Notes: generated by a model from the sequence alone, not told the origin. A stretch of DNA of 64,000 nt from CABZJG01 sp902512685 (GCA_051201605.1 CP179201.1:3534001-3598000); one strand, 5' to 3'. Shown: positions 7,253 to 17,080, counted from the stretch's first letter. Numbers and translations: made by a program.

Positions 7253-10045
7253 ATGAGCCTTTACTTAGCTTACCTAGAAGAAATTGAAACCCGCAAGGAG
7301 CTTGGGCTGAGCCCAAAACCAATTGACGATGGCCTGTTGACGGCAGAATTGATTGCCCAAATCAAAGACAAAGACCACGAACACCGTGCGTCGTCTTTGA
7401 ACTTTTTCAGTTATAACACGCTGCCAGGCACCACTGCCTCTGCTGGCGTGAAGGCCGAGTTTTTAAAAGAGATCATTATAGGGCAAGCAGATGTCCCCGA
7501 AATCACCCCTGTATTTGCGTTTGAATTGTTGTCTCATATGAAGGGCGGCCCTTCTGTGAAAGTCCTTTTGGATATCGCATTGGGCGACGAGTCGGATATT
7601 GCAAAAAACGCTGCGGAGGTTCTAAAGACCCAAGTATTCCTTTACGAGGCAGACACGAATTGTATCGCCGAAGCTTACAAGGCTGGAAACTCTATCGCAA
7701 AAGATCTGCTTGAAAGCTACTCTCAGGCAGAGTTCTTCACCAAGCTACCGGATGTGGATGAAGAAATCAAAGTGGTCACTTACATCGCTGCTGAAGGCGA
7801 TATTTCCACAGACCTACTTTCTCCTGGCAATCAGGCGCACTCTCGCGCGGACAGGGAATTACACGGGAAGTGCTTTATCTCTGAGGCAGCACAAAACGAG
7901 ATTGAAGCACTAAAGCTTCAGCACCCGGATAAGCAGGTAATGTTGATTGCTGAAAAAGGCACTATGGGCGTTGGGTCATCTCGGATGTCTGGGGTAAATA
8001 ACGTCGCACTTTGGACTGGAAAGCACGCAAGCCCCTACGTGCCTTTTGTGAATTTTGCCCCTGTTGTGGCGGGCACCAACGGAATATCGCCTATCTTTTT
8101 GACCACTGTCGGCGTAACCGGCGGCATTGGTGTCGACCTGAAAAACTGGGTTAAAAAGCTGGACGAGGACGGCAACCCGATCCTGAACAATGATGGAAAC
8201 CCCATTTTAGAGCAACGCTATTCTGTGGAAACTGGAACAGTGCTGACGATTAACACCAAGAAGAAAAAGCTCTTCTGCGAAGACGGGGATGAGGAACTGG
8301 TAGATATGGCATCTTCCTTCACTCCGCAAAAGATGGAGTTTATGAAGGCGGGTGGATCTTATGCCATTGTGTTTGGGAAGAAGCTGCAGACCTTTGCAGC
8401 CGAAGCACTAGGGATTGAATTGAAGTCTGTCTTCGCACCATCAAAAGAAATCTCCATCAAAGGCCAAGGCCTCACAGCAGTAGAAAAAATCTTCAACGCC
8501 AACGCCCGCGGCACAACGCCCGGCAAAGTTTTGCATGCCGGGTCGGATGTACGGGTCAAAGTGAACATCGTCGGTTCGCAAGACACCACAGGCTTGATGA
8601 CATCACAAGAATTGGAGGCGATGGCAGCGACTGTGATATCTCCTTCGGTGGACGGGGCCTATCAATCGGGCTGTCACACAGCTTCGGTTTGGGATCTCAA
8701 GGCGCAAGCCAACACACCACGCCTGATGAAGTTCATGAACGAGTTTGGCCTGATAACTGCGCGTGACCCCAAAGGCGTTTATCATTCGATGACAGATGTT
8801 ATTCATAAGGTCCTAAATGACATCACTGTGGATGACTGGGCGATCATCATTGGAGGAGACAGCCACACGCGTATGTCCAAAGGCGTGGCCTTCGGTGCAG
8901 ACTCCGGCACAGTGGCCTTGGCGTTGGCAACTGGCGAGGCAACCATGCCGATCCCTGAATCAGTCAAAGTGAGCTTTAAAGGTAAAATGGCCGATCACAT
9001 GGATTTCCGTGATGTGGTGCATGCGACCCAAGCGCAGATGCTTCAGCAATTTGGTGACAACGTATTTCAAGGCCGTATCATCGAAGTGCACATCGGCACG
9101 CTGTTGGCCGACCAAGCTTTCACCTTTACGGACTGGACAGCAGAAATGAAGGCTAAAGCGTCCATCTGCATTTCTGAGGATGAAACGCTTATGCAATCTT
9201 TAGAGATCGCAAAATCCCGAATTCAAATTATGATTGAGAAAGGCATGGATAATGAAGTGGCCATGCTCAAGGGATTGATTGATATTGCTGACAACCGTAT
9301 TGCGGAAATCAGTTCCGGTGAAAAACCTGCTCTCACACCCGATGCCAACGCCAAGTATTTTGCAGAAGTTTTGGTCGATCTGGATGCAATCAACGAACCA
9401 ATGATCGCGGACCCGGATGTGCATAATGCCGATGTTTCTAAACGCTATATCCATGACACAATCCGTCCGATCTCTTTCTACAAAGCTGAAAAGAAAGTCG
9501 ATTTGGGGTTTGTGGGGTCCTGCATGGTGCACAAAGGTGATGTAAAAATCGTTGCGCAGATGTTGCGAAACCTGGAAAAGAAATATGGAAAAGTTAAGTT
9601 TAATGCACCCCTCGTCGTCGCCGCCCCGACCTACAACATCATTGATGAGTTGAAGGCAGAGGGCGACTGGGAAGTGCTTCAGAAATATTCAGGCTTTGAA
9701 TTCGACGATTCAGCACCGAAAGTGACTGCACGGACGGAGTATGAGAATATTCTCTACCTTGAACGGCCGGGTTGCAACCTTTGCATGGGCAACCAGGAAA
9801 AAGCAGCAAAGGGCGACACAGTTTTGGCAACTTCTACCCGTTTGTTCCAAGGGCGCGTTGTGGCCGATGCACCGGATAAGAAGGGGGAGTCATTGCTCGC
9901 CTCCACTCCAGTTGTGGTCCTTTCTGCCATTCTCGGTAGAACACCCTCTCTCGAAGAGTACACAACTGCTGTCGAGGGCATTGATTTGACCAAATTTGCG
10001 CCACCGGCTCAAAAACCCTTTGCAAGCCTTTCAGCGCATTATTGA
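7253..10045 (+). CDS. acnB: Aconitate hydratase B (bifunctional, 2-methylisocitrate dehydratase)
   Basis: AcnB interconverts citrate and isocitrate through cis-aconitate with a [4Fe-4S] cluster, in the TCA and often the methylcitrate cycle. The 930-residue frame has the AcnB domain order: N-terminal helical HEAT-like domain, swivel domain, then the catalytic domains. Visible motifs are GSQDTTGLMT, GGDSHTRMSKGVAFGADSG, GSCMVHKG (first cluster Cys) and PGCNLCMGNQ (remaining two cluster Cys). It is longer than E. coli AcnB (865), with an insertion in the swivel region (repeated EDGNPIL / NDGNPIL units). The ATG at 7253 is preferred over 7238 because GGGA precedes it and MSLYLAYLEE begins the family alignment. 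The gene is complete, unlike its neighbours. Confidence 0.95.
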   Translation: MSLYLAYLEEIETRKELGLSPKPIDDGLLTAELIAQIKDKDHEHRASSLNFFSYNTLPGTTASAGVKAEFLKEIIIGQADVPEITPVFAFELLSHMKGGPSVKVLLDIALGDESDIAKNAAEVLKTQVFLYEADTNCIAEAYKAGNSIAKDLLESYSQAEFFTKLPDVDEEIKVVTYIAAEGDISTDLLSPGNQAHSRADRELHGKCFISEAAQNEIEALKLQHPDKQVMLIAEKGTMGVGSSRMSGVNNVALWTGKHASPYVPFVNFAPVVAGTNGISPIFLTTVGVTGGIGVDLKNWVKKLDEDGNPILNNDGNPILEQRYSVETGTVLTINTKKKKLFCEDGDEELVDMASSFTPQKMEFMKAGGSYAIVFGKKLQTFAAEALGIELKSVFAPSKEISIKGQGLTAVEKIFNANARGTTPGKVLHAGSDVRVKVNIVGSQDTTGLMTSQELEAMAATVISPSVDGAYQSGCHTASVWDLKAQANTPRLMKFMNEFGLITARDPKGVYHSMTDVIHKVLNDITVDDWAIIIGGDSHTRMSKGVAFGADSGTVALALATGEATMPIPESVKVSFKGKMADHMDFRDVVHATQAQMLQQFGDNVFQGRIIEVHIGTLLADQAFTFTDWTAEMKAKASICISEDETLMQSLEIAKSRIQIMIEKGMDNEVAMLKGLIDIADNRIAEISSGEKPALTPDANAKYFAEVLVDLDAINEPMIADPDVHNADVSKRYIHDTIRPISFYKAEKKVDLGFVGSCMVHKGDVKIVAQMLRNLEKKYGKVKFNAPLVVAAPTYNIIDELKAEGDWEVLQKYSGFEFDDSAPKVTARTEYENILYLERPGCNLCMGNQEKAAKGDTVLATSTRLFQGRVVADAPDKKGESLLASTPVVVLSAILGRTPSLEEYTTAVEGIDLTKFAPPAQKPFASLSAHY

Positions 10046-10248
10046 GTTCCGAGGAGGTCGACCTGCACTACCAAATCCCAAGAGCGTCTCAGACATTATC
10101 GGAGCCGAAGTTGGATTCCATTTCTGTGTCTATCTTACAGTTCGGGGGCACTGCAGAAATTCAACATTTATTACCCCAGAAAACTACAAACAGTAACCTC
10201 GTCACGATCTAATAACCGCGCCGCACTCTTGCAGGAAAACTTCAAAAT

Positions 10249-10719
10249 ATGGCAAGTCTCAAACCCATCCCGCGCACAATGACAGTGTCGGAGAAATCTT
10301 GGATAACGCCAAATATGATCCGCGTCACCTGCACAGCCGATTGGATCAAAACCTTAGGGGCGGGGATTGAGGGCGCGCATTTCAAATTATTTTTGCCCGA
10401 TGACGATCAGAGCGCCACGGATTTTATAGAGCAATTGGAAAACGGCCCCCGCCCTGCTGTTAGAACATACACCATTCGCCATCTTCGTGTGGACAGGGGC
10501 GAAATGGACATTGATTTTGTAGATCACGGCGATGCAGGGCCTGCATCGGCATGGGCGCGCAGATGTGGTGCAGGGGATTTTGCCGGTTTTGCCGGACCAG
10601 GACCAGTTAAGTTGAAAAGCTATTTCGCGGATATCTATATAGTAGCCGCAGACATGTCAGCCCTACCAGTTGCAACCGCAACGCTAGAAGCTATGCCACG
10701 AGCTCCCATCCATTCTTAA
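10249..10719 (+). pseudogene. Truncated siderophore-interacting protein (FAD-binding half)
   Basis: The 156-residue frame matches the N-terminal part of ViuB/YqjH-type siderophore-interacting flavoproteins, which reduce ferric siderophores in the cytoplasm using NAD(P)H. Visible: an RTYTIRHLRV FAD-binding motif, DFVDHGDAGPASAWA, GPGPVK, and the start of the NAD domain (VAADMSALPVATATLEAMPR). The normal protein continues for about 100 more residues; here it ends with five unrelated residues (APIHS). The break lies near 10700, where unrelated sequence begins, so this looks like a deletion junction. The N-terminal half alone is unlikely to be active. Confidence 0.78.
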
Positions 10720-10837
10720 CGCGGATGATTTTGCCCGGGTCGCAAGATTTTTCATTATGGAGTTTACCGCGACTTTAGCGCTTGCTTTTTTTGTTAAAAG
10801 CTTCCGCGATGCGCGTATGGCGCGTGATGCCGAATGA
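10688..10837 (+). pseudogene. Short 3' gene fragment coupled to the YeiH frame
   Basis: A frame open from 10688 to a TGA at 10835-10837 reads as the C-terminus of a protein with a hydrophobic stretch (FIMEFTATLALAFFVKSF) and ends FRDARMARDAE. Its stop overlaps the next ATG by four bases (ATGA), the signature of a coupled upstream cistron. The only internal ATG (10757) would give 26 residues. It is probably the surviving tail of a gene whose front was lost in the deletion that truncated the preceding flavoprotein gene. The family is not recognised. Confidence 0.5.
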
Positions 10838-11481
10838 CTTTGGATAGCATCAAATCCTTGACGCCCGTGTTGCTGATTGTCTCAGTAATCGTCCTAGCCG
10901 CGCAGTTTGTTTCAGACCATTATGGTGCGCCAGCGATGTTACTGGCCCTTTTGTTCGGAATTGCGCTGCAATTTGTTTCAGAGCAGGATCGTCCAAAGGC
11001 TGGTATAGCCTTTGCCTCTCGAACCATTTTACGTTTTGGGGTCGCCTTATTAGGGCTACGCATTAGTGCCGATTTAGCCCTATCTTTGGGTTTAGACGTT
11101 TTGATAATGATTGTGGGTGTGGTTGTAGCAATTGTAAAATTGGTCCGTGTCGCCATGCTAGCCCCCGTGATCATCATCGCAACTTTTGTTCTACGTCAAG
11201 CATCTCAAAACAAGGCAGAATCTGTCGAAAGACAGCCCCTTGTTCCGGTCTTTGTGATTGGCTTTTTTGGGTTGCTTTTGGTCAATTCCATGGGATGGAT
11301 ACCGGCTGCTATTTCCGACCTTGCAGGCAACATTAGCCGCTGGGCATTGCTTGCCGCCATCGCTGCGGTGGGACTGAAAACATCATTGAAGGATGTACTT
11401 AATGTGGGCGGTGCAGCCATTGGCCTGCTAGTGGCAGAAACAATCTTTATCGCCATGCTGGTGCTGATCTTTCTGTTTTAG
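10834..11481 (+). pseudogene. YeiH-family permease with a large internal in-frame deletion
   Basis: The first ~100 residues (MLLALLFGIAL, RFGVALLGLRIS) and the last ~110 (LVRVAMLAPVIII, then NSMGWIPAAI, AAIAAVGLKTSLKDV) match the YeiH/YadS-like family of putative sulfate exporters. Members are normally about 320-340 residues with ten or so membrane helices; this frame is 215. The missing block, about 110-120 residues, includes the conserved GGSVAICGASA-type segment. The junction is near residue 101 (nt ~11135-11140). The frame is preserved, but loss of several helices makes function unlikely. Confidence 0.75.
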
Positions 11482-11990
11482 GGTTTCTTTTGCAAACTTC
11501 TCAAATGGTTGAGAATGTTGTGGGATCTGGACTTATTTATCCAGTGAGTACCGTAGTTTGTTAAAAGCCGTTTCCCCTAAGATTGCATCGATTCATGTGG
11601 AAACTCTGCGAGAGACGCGATCAGTATTCTCTTTGAGTTTCAAATAATGTGCTTTTTGGTCGCCCAATCGAGCACCCTCTAGATAACCCAGCAAAGATAT
11701 CTTTGGAAAAGGGTGAAGTAGTTTAAGTTTAGCTGGAGATATGGTGCATAGGGGAAGCAATCCAAATAAATTTATGCTGATTAATATCAATATCTTGATT
11801 AAATAACATTTTACTAAAAAATCCAGATCGAGATATAAGTTAAATTATGAAAAGAAGAGGTTGTGGATTGATTGCGCCGAGTGGCAAGCAGGGTCGTCAA
11901 TCAAAAGATAGTAATTCACAGGATTAATCCATCTATGGTTTACATAAATGAAAGCAGATTTATCTGAAACAGATCTTTCAAAGTGGAACT
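11482..11990. other. 509-base stretch without a recognised gene
   Basis: The stretch becomes AT-rich toward its right end. A 65-codon leftward frame (11593-11790) has no recognisable motif and no convincing ribosome-binding site. I see no RNA gene or strong terminator. It may be the eroded flank of the decayed region to the left and contain the promoter of the gene at 11991. Confidence 0.5.
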
Positions 11991-13130
11991 ATGAAACAGC
12001 ACAAAACAATATCTAACCCAGATCTGACTGTTGGAAAAAATAACAAGCAACGTTGGAACCAGGCCAAACATCGACGTCATGGATTTCACAATGCCCATAG
12101 GCTATTCCGACGCGCATTGATGATCAGATCAAGAAATGTTTTAGTTTTAGCGTCCCAACCAAACGCTTCCATTCAAAACCACCCCGGTTTGAAAAAGCTG
12201 ATGCGCAACTCTGCTTTTTCGGCGGTATGCTGTATTCGCGGTGACAAAATCCTAATAGAAGCAGCTGCGGGTGACTTTTCAACATCACAACCCCATTCCA
12301 TCCAATCTATCTCAAAGCTGCATATTCACCTCATTATTGGTCAGTTAATCAGCCAAGGGGTCTTGTCTTTAAAGGCAAAAGTTAAAGATTATTTGCCGGA
12401 CATCGGCAGTGGTTACGCAGAAGTGCCTGTGCAAGCGCTTTTGGATATGAAGGTCAACAACAATTTTTCCGAGGATTATTTTGACCCTCATTCAGACTGC
12501 TACACTGAAGAAATTGCTCTCGGGTGGCGCCTGCCATCAAACAATATGGATAAAGAGAGTACGCTGGTTGATTTCACCAACAGCATCACGGGATTCTGTG
12601 ATCAAGAAAACATAACTGTGGCACAATATAAATCTGCCAATACTGATGTTCTTACCCGGATTTTGGCAAAGTGTTCACCCAAAAGCCTGGCCGCGCATAT
12701 TGAAGAAATTGCTGATGCCATAGGATATGAAGGCGCCTTTCACATAAGCCTCAGTCCCGATGGCTACCCTGCTTTTTCGGGGGGAGGTTGTTTGAGTGCA
12801 AGGGACCTTGCCAGATTTGGCCTGATGTTTGCCCGAAAAGGTTTGGATATACATGGTGCAGACTTTGCCAATTCAGCTTTCCTGTCAAAAAGTTTGTCGC
12901 GCAATGCGCCAAACCTTTCTAAGCCGAAAGAGTGGCTCAGATATTCCAACCACCTTATGACCGACGGACGTTTTGTCGGTCACGCCGGTTATGGAGGTCA
13001 GTTTCTTTTGGTAGATACAATTACAAAAACATCTTGCTCGTTTTTGAGCGTATTGGAAAACGAAGATGGATATGATGATATGTATATGGGAGAGGTTGCC
13101 GCTACCTTGCGAGAGATTTGTACTCAATAA
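11991..13130 (+). CDS. Serine hydrolase, beta-lactamase/class C fold
   Basis: The 379-residue protein has the signature of the beta-lactamase-related serine hydrolases: S-I-S-K at residues 106-109 (nucleophile Ser and general-base Lys), Y213 in a QYKSANTDVL segment, and GHAG at 330-333 in place of the KTG triad. Homologues include esterases, peptidases and 6-aminohexanoate-dimer hydrolase; true beta-lactamase activity is not implied. The first ~45 residues are basic and not a typical signal peptide; ATG codons at 12120 or 12123 are alternative starts. It stands alone after an AT-rich gap. The substrate is unknown. Confidence 0.8.
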   Translation: MKQHKTISNPDLTVGKNNKQRWNQAKHRRHGFHNAHRLFRRALMIRSRNVLVLASQPNASIQNHPGLKKLMRNSAFSAVCCIRGDKILIEAAAGDFSTSQPHSIQSISKLHIHLIIGQLISQGVLSLKAKVKDYLPDIGSGYAEVPVQALLDMKVNNNFSEDYFDPHSDCYTEEIALGWRLPSNNMDKESTLVDFTNSITGFCDQENITVAQYKSANTDVLTRILAKCSPKSLAAHIEEIADAIGYEGAFHISLSPDGYPAFSGGGCLSARDLARFGLMFARKGLDIHGADFANSAFLSKSLSRNAPNLSKPKEWLRYSNHLMTDGRFVGHAGYGGQFLLVDTITKTSCSFLSVLENEDGYDDMYMGEVAATLREICTQ

Positions 13131-13152
13131 AAATTAATACAATAAATTTACG

Positions 13153-13566
13153 TTATTGATCATTAAATTCTTGTGCAATACTCATATGCAAACTCGGTTT
13201 CCGCCCTTGAAGGTCATTTAACACATCCCATTTAAAGTCTGCTTTGCGAAGGACGCCAGCTTTGATTGAGAATGCCTCAATGGCGCTTAACTGCAAATTC
13301 AAGACGGCTTTAAAACTAAGCACGCTAAGATCTGGATATTCATCTGCAAAGCTTTGCTCGTTCCATGTAACTGCGGTAGCTGACGCTGGCAGATACCAAT
13401 ATGTTGATGCGTCATAAAACAATTCACCCTGAGACCTAGTCTGCAGTTTAGAATAAACGTTGCGGCGGCGGTGAATTCGGACAATGTTTGGTAACATTTC
13501 CAGGATCCCGTGCCAAAGTACCTTTATGCGGCCATACTGCTTCACGCAAAGGACAGGGTGCTTCAC
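13153..13566 (-). CDS. Hypothetical protein (137 aa)
   Basis: No family is recognised. The frame starts with ATG at 13566 and ends only 23 bases from the stop of the convergent hydrolase gene. The N-terminus is basic (residues 1-45, including IHRRRN); the C-terminal half is a soluble-looking amphipathic region (YWYLPASATAVTW, then LNLQLSAIEAFSIKAG). It may be a fragment of a larger gene, since the adjoining upstream 200 bases hold no continuing frame. Coding status is uncertain. Confidence 0.35.
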   Translation of the reverse strand: MKHPVLCVKQYGRIKVLWHGILEMLPNIVRIHRRRNVYSKLQTRSQGELFYDASTYWYLPASATAVTWNEQSFADEYPDLSVLSFKAVLNLQLSAIEAFSIKAGVLRKADFKWDVLNDLQGRKPSLHMSIAQEFNDQ

Positions 13567-13784
13567 AGTGCCCTTCTTTTTGGCCTGCTAATGGGGAATG
13601 CTGTATCAAATGCTATCAGAGTATTAGCAGGACTTCAGCGCAGGAATAGGCAACAGAATGTATTCCTCGGTCCGCCACTATCACCAGACTTAAGCAGGCC
13701 TCTGGTAGAGATAGCCTAATGATAAAACCCTCATGAATAAAGTTCCCTTAGTGTAGATATTAGCATACTCGCTAGACATTTTCT

Positions 13785-16052
13785 TTATGACCTAGATCGG
13801 CGCGGTGCTTGCCGTCCTGCATTTTCGGCCGCGCGGCGCGCTTTATTTTTCTTACTATTGGGTTTACCCACGGCCGGTGCCAGATTTTTAACGCCTTTGA
13901 GCTTACCAAAAGCACCGCCTCGCTTGGCTTCATTTGGTTTACCAGATGAGTTTCCACTGGTTTTGTCACCCGATTTTCCAGAAGCTTTCCCGCCGTGTTT
14001 TGCGCCGCGGGCTTTGTGCTCAACGACAGCGCCATCTTCACGTGCGCGCTGCATGGGCGAGCGCGGCTTTTCAAAACGGCGAGACACGTTTGTTGCGCCC
14101 GGCCTGCTGCCCGATTTCACCCCCGCCTTCGGTTGCCCCGTTGTCGTTTGCCGCGCGGGCTTTGTGGCGCGCTGCGGTTTGGAGCCGTCGGGTTTGGCAG
14201 AAGAGTCCTCGAAAGTCGCTGCCTGCATCGTCTGTCCTTCCTTGGCTTTGCGCTGATCCCTGTCTTGCTGTGCGCGATCGCCTTTGGATTGACCAGTGTC
14301 CCCTTTGCGTACTCGGGCCGGTTTTTGCGAGGGCTTAAATGCAGGTTTCGGCCCTTTTGCAGCTGCCGGCACACCGCTCAGCGCTGACAGGACCAATCCA
14401 CCTTCCACTTTCATTTCTGGGCCAAGCGCCTGTGTGAAACCCGTAATGGCCTTTTGCGAAATCTCTATAAAAGTTTCATCATTTTGAATACGGATCGCAC
14501 CAATATCATCTTTGGTGATATGCCCAGCATTGCATAGAGTTGGCAAAAGACGGCGCACTTCAGCGCCTTGGTTGCGGCCCTGATTAATCGAAAACCACTT
14601 GGAGGGACCAAAGGGTGCAGTGGGTTTCGCAGAGCGATGATCAACCGCCGTTGAAAGTTCTTCGGGGGCTGAAACACGTTGATTATACAAGCGCAGATAG
14701 GCCGCCGCGATCTGCTTATGATCAAATTGTGCGGTCAACCGCGCAACCATCTCTGCTTCACCCGCAGAAATCGGCTCGGCCCACATCGGATCGGCAAGCA
14801 ATCGCTCTTGATCACGCTGACGCACCGCTTCGGCCGAAGGCACATCTCCCCATTCAGCAGACAGCTTTGCCCCTTGCAAAATACGCTCGGCTTTACGTCG
14901 CAGCTTAGCCGTAACGATCAAACAACTCTCGCCTTTTCGCCCGGCGCGTCCAGTACGACCCGAGCGATGCAGAAGCGTTTCATGGTTATTGGGCAATTCA
15001 GCATGCACCACCAAATCCAAACCCGGCAAATCAATCCCGCGCGCTGCCACATCCGTGGCAACACAGACCCGCGCGCGGCCATCCCGCATCGCTTGAAGCG
15101 CATGGCTGCGCTCGGCCTGGGATAACTCTCCGGACAATGCCACTACTGAAAAATTACGATTGGAAAGCCGCGTGGTGACTCTGTTGACCATTGCCCGCGT
15201 GTTGCAAAATACAATCGAATTCGGGGCTTCGTAAAACCGTAATATATTGATAATAGCATTTTCAGCATCATGATTGGCAACTGTCATCGCATGGTATTTG
15301 ATATCATTATGCTGTTTTGTTTCTGCAACGGTGGTGACGCGGACAGCGTCGCGCTGATAGTTTTTTGCCAAGGTTGCGATCGTTTTGGGCACTGTGGCCG
15401 AAAACATTAGTGTACGGCGATCATCTGGTGCTTCTCCAAGAATAAATTCAAGGTCTTCGCGAAACCCCAAATCCAACATTTCATCGGCTTCGTCTAACAC
15501 CACCCCGCGCACCAAGGATAAATCAATACTGCCGCGCATAATATGATCACGCAGGCGGCCAGGTGTCGCCACCACAATATGCGCCCCACGCCCCAAGGCA
15601 CGACGTTCGTCGCGCATATCCATTCCGCCAACGCAAGACGCCATAACAACCCCGGCAGGGGCGTAGAGCCACGCCAACTCCCGCTTCACCTGCAATGCCA
15701 ATTCCCGCGTGGGTGCGATAATCACAGCCAGCGGAGCATTAGCAATGCCAAAACTGTCTTCTTCACCCAGTAAGGTCTGACCTAATGCCAATCCAAAACC
15801 GACAGTTTTGCCCGATCCGGTTTGTGCTGAGACAAGAAGGTCTGCACTATTCAATTCATCTTCGGTCACTGCCTTTTGAACAGGTGTGAGGGTCTCATAC
15901 CCGCGTTGTGTCAGGGCATCTGCAAGAACTTTTTTCACATGGGTCTTCTTTTCTGGGCTAAAGGTCGGTTTGATCTCCGCGAACCGCGTGCCTAAGCCGT
16001 TTGATCCGCTTTGTATAGATGCAAGGTCACGCTCTTCGCGTTCAAATCGCAT
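13785..16052 (-). CDS. DEAD-box RNA helicase (DeaD/DbpA-like)
   Basis: This 755-residue ATP-dependent RNA helicase probably acts in ribosome assembly or mRNA turnover. Motifs in order: AQTGSGKT (Walker A), PTRELALQ (Ia), TPGRL (Ib), LDEADEML (II), FSATVP (III), VATDVAARGID (V), HRSGRTGRAGR (VI). A DbpA-type RNA-binding domain is suggested by ETFIEISQKAITGFTQAL. The last ~200 residues are low complexity, rich in Lys, Arg, Gly, Ser and Pro, typical of RNA-binding tails in this group. The ATG at 16052 begins the protein; an in-frame extension to 16190 has no conserved features. Confidence 0.93.
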   Translation of the reverse strand: MRFEREERDLASIQSGSNGLGTRFAEIKPTFSPEKKTHVKKVLADALTQRGYETLTPVQKAVTEDELNSADLLVSAQTGSGKTVGFGLALGQTLLGEEDSFGIANAPLAVIIAPTRELALQVKRELAWLYAPAGVVMASCVGGMDMRDERRALGRGAHIVVATPGRLRDHIMRGSIDLSLVRGVVLDEADEMLDLGFREDLEFILGEAPDDRRTLMFSATVPKTIATLAKNYQRDAVRVTTVAETKQHNDIKYHAMTVANHDAENAIINILRFYEAPNSIVFCNTRAMVNRVTTRLSNRNFSVVALSGELSQAERSHALQAMRDGRARVCVATDVAARGIDLPGLDLVVHAELPNNHETLLHRSGRTGRAGRKGESCLIVTAKLRRKAERILQGAKLSAEWGDVPSAEAVRQRDQERLLADPMWAEPISAGEAEMVARLTAQFDHKQIAAAYLRLYNQRVSAPEELSTAVDHRSAKPTAPFGPSKWFSINQGRNQGAEVRRLLPTLCNAGHITKDDIGAIRIQNDETFIEISQKAITGFTQALGPEMKVEGGLVLSALSGVPAAAKGPKPAFKPSQKPARVRKGDTGQSKGDRAQQDRDQRKAKEGQTMQAATFEDSSAKPDGSKPQRATKPARQTTTGQPKAGVKSGSRPGATNVSRRFEKPRSPMQRAREDGAVVEHKARGAKHGGKASGKSGDKTSGNSSGKPNEAKRGGAFGKLKGVKNLAPAVGKPNSKKNKARRAAENAGRQAPRRSRS

Positions 16053-16207
16053 TATTTTTCGTTTAAAGTGAGTTTTCTGACCCCACAAAGCTCTGAAAAT
16101 GAAGCCGCCCTTTCTAGAAACTCTATTGAAAAATGGTACATAATTTGAGGGCTGGACAACTTTGGTTCTATCCGGACGCAAAAATAGCACTTAAAGGATT
16201 GTCGTCC

Positions 16208-16939
16208 TCAGGAGTTGCAGAAAAGGCGATCATGGCCGTAGGGCAGGCAGCCGTGGACGAAGCCCACGCCAACGCGAGTGCCCCGTACCAAAATGCTGAA
16301 GGTAGCGTCCGCATCGAGGCTAAGTTTCGGGGTGCTTCTGGCACAACCTTCCTGAGGCGAGCACGGATCGTGTGATTGCCCCTTTGCGGACTTCCAACAC
16401 GCGACGGTAAAACAGGCGACATCGACGGAGTGGACGAGAAAATAAGCTGTCCCTTTCGAAGATGCTTTGGCAACTAGATCATCCCGCACAGCCGCTGCAT
16501 CCTTACGTGAAATTGCCTGTAGTGGTTTATTCCCAATCACTTTAACGACGTAGCTTAGAGCCCGCTCTACAGCACTGTGGAATGTCTTGGGTTTGTTTGA
16601 ACCCTTCAGGCGCAGATACACCTCGCCAGCTTCAGTCAGGCTCAAATCTACGGGCTGCTCTCTGTCAGTACCGTCACCGTGATCCTGACTTCTCAAAGAA
16701 ACTAAATGCTGAGCGGGCGCTTCTCCGTACGCGAGCCTGAGAGAATGCCAATAGGCTTCAAGCTTTGCACTGGCACTGCGAGAAAGAACACAAGCCTCCC
16801 GTGCAGACTTTGTCCGAAGCAAAAAAGAGATACGATTGGTTTTATAATGCTTACGAACATCCTCAGGGACATACCGCTGCAAGTAATAAACACCATCTTT
16901 GCGATAGGTATGAGGCACATTCAACAACAACGACATCAA
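16208..16939 (-). pseudogene. Degraded tyrosine recombinase (DUF6538-type N-terminus)
   Basis: The first ~170 residues look like the N-terminal and core-binding domains of phage-type integrases of the DUF6538 group (GVYYLQRYVPEDVRKHY, SFLLRTKSAREA, TFHSAVERALSYVVKVIG, then a DAAAVRDDLVAK core-binding segment). After about residue 175 the frame turns into unrelated sequence, and the catalytic R...HxxR...Y domain is missing. It reads leftward like the intact integrase at 25969-27174 and lies 58 bases outside the left attachment repeat, the position expected for the integrase of an older element at the same tRNA site. Confidence 0.65.
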
Positions 16940-16997
16940 CTACGATCCTGCATCCGTTAACAAAAACAGAACAATATCAGTATGTTGCTTTGAATAG

Positions 16998-17043
16998 TGG
17001 TGCCCGGGGGCGGATTTGAACCACCGACACGAGGATTTTCAGT
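16998..17043. repeat. Left attachment repeat (copy of the tRNA-Phe 3' end)
   Basis: 46 bases identical to 27267-27312, covering the tRNA-Phe anticodon loop to CCA. Sequence diverges at once on both sides, so only the 3' part of the tRNA is present here and no second tRNA is formed. Confidence 0.93.
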
Positions 17044-17080
17044 TTACGTTACGTTATATAAAACAAATACTTACATTTTT

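Noticed and set aside
11593..11790. 65-codon leftward frame in the gap before the serine hydrolase
   Set aside because: No motif, weak start, no conserved neighbour; listed only as content of the gap.
13858..14387. Three long overlapping rightward frames opposite the DEAD-box helicase C-terminus
   Set aside because: They are antisense shadows of a GC-rich, Lys/Arg/Gly-rich tail, with no ribosome sites or motifs.
16133..16375. 80-codon rightward frame across the integrase wreck
   Set aside because: It overlaps decayed sequence antisense and shows no recognisable domain.
16998..17043. A second tRNA-Phe gene at the left end of the island
   Set aside because: Only the 3' 46 bases are present; the acceptor 5' strand and D-arm are missing.
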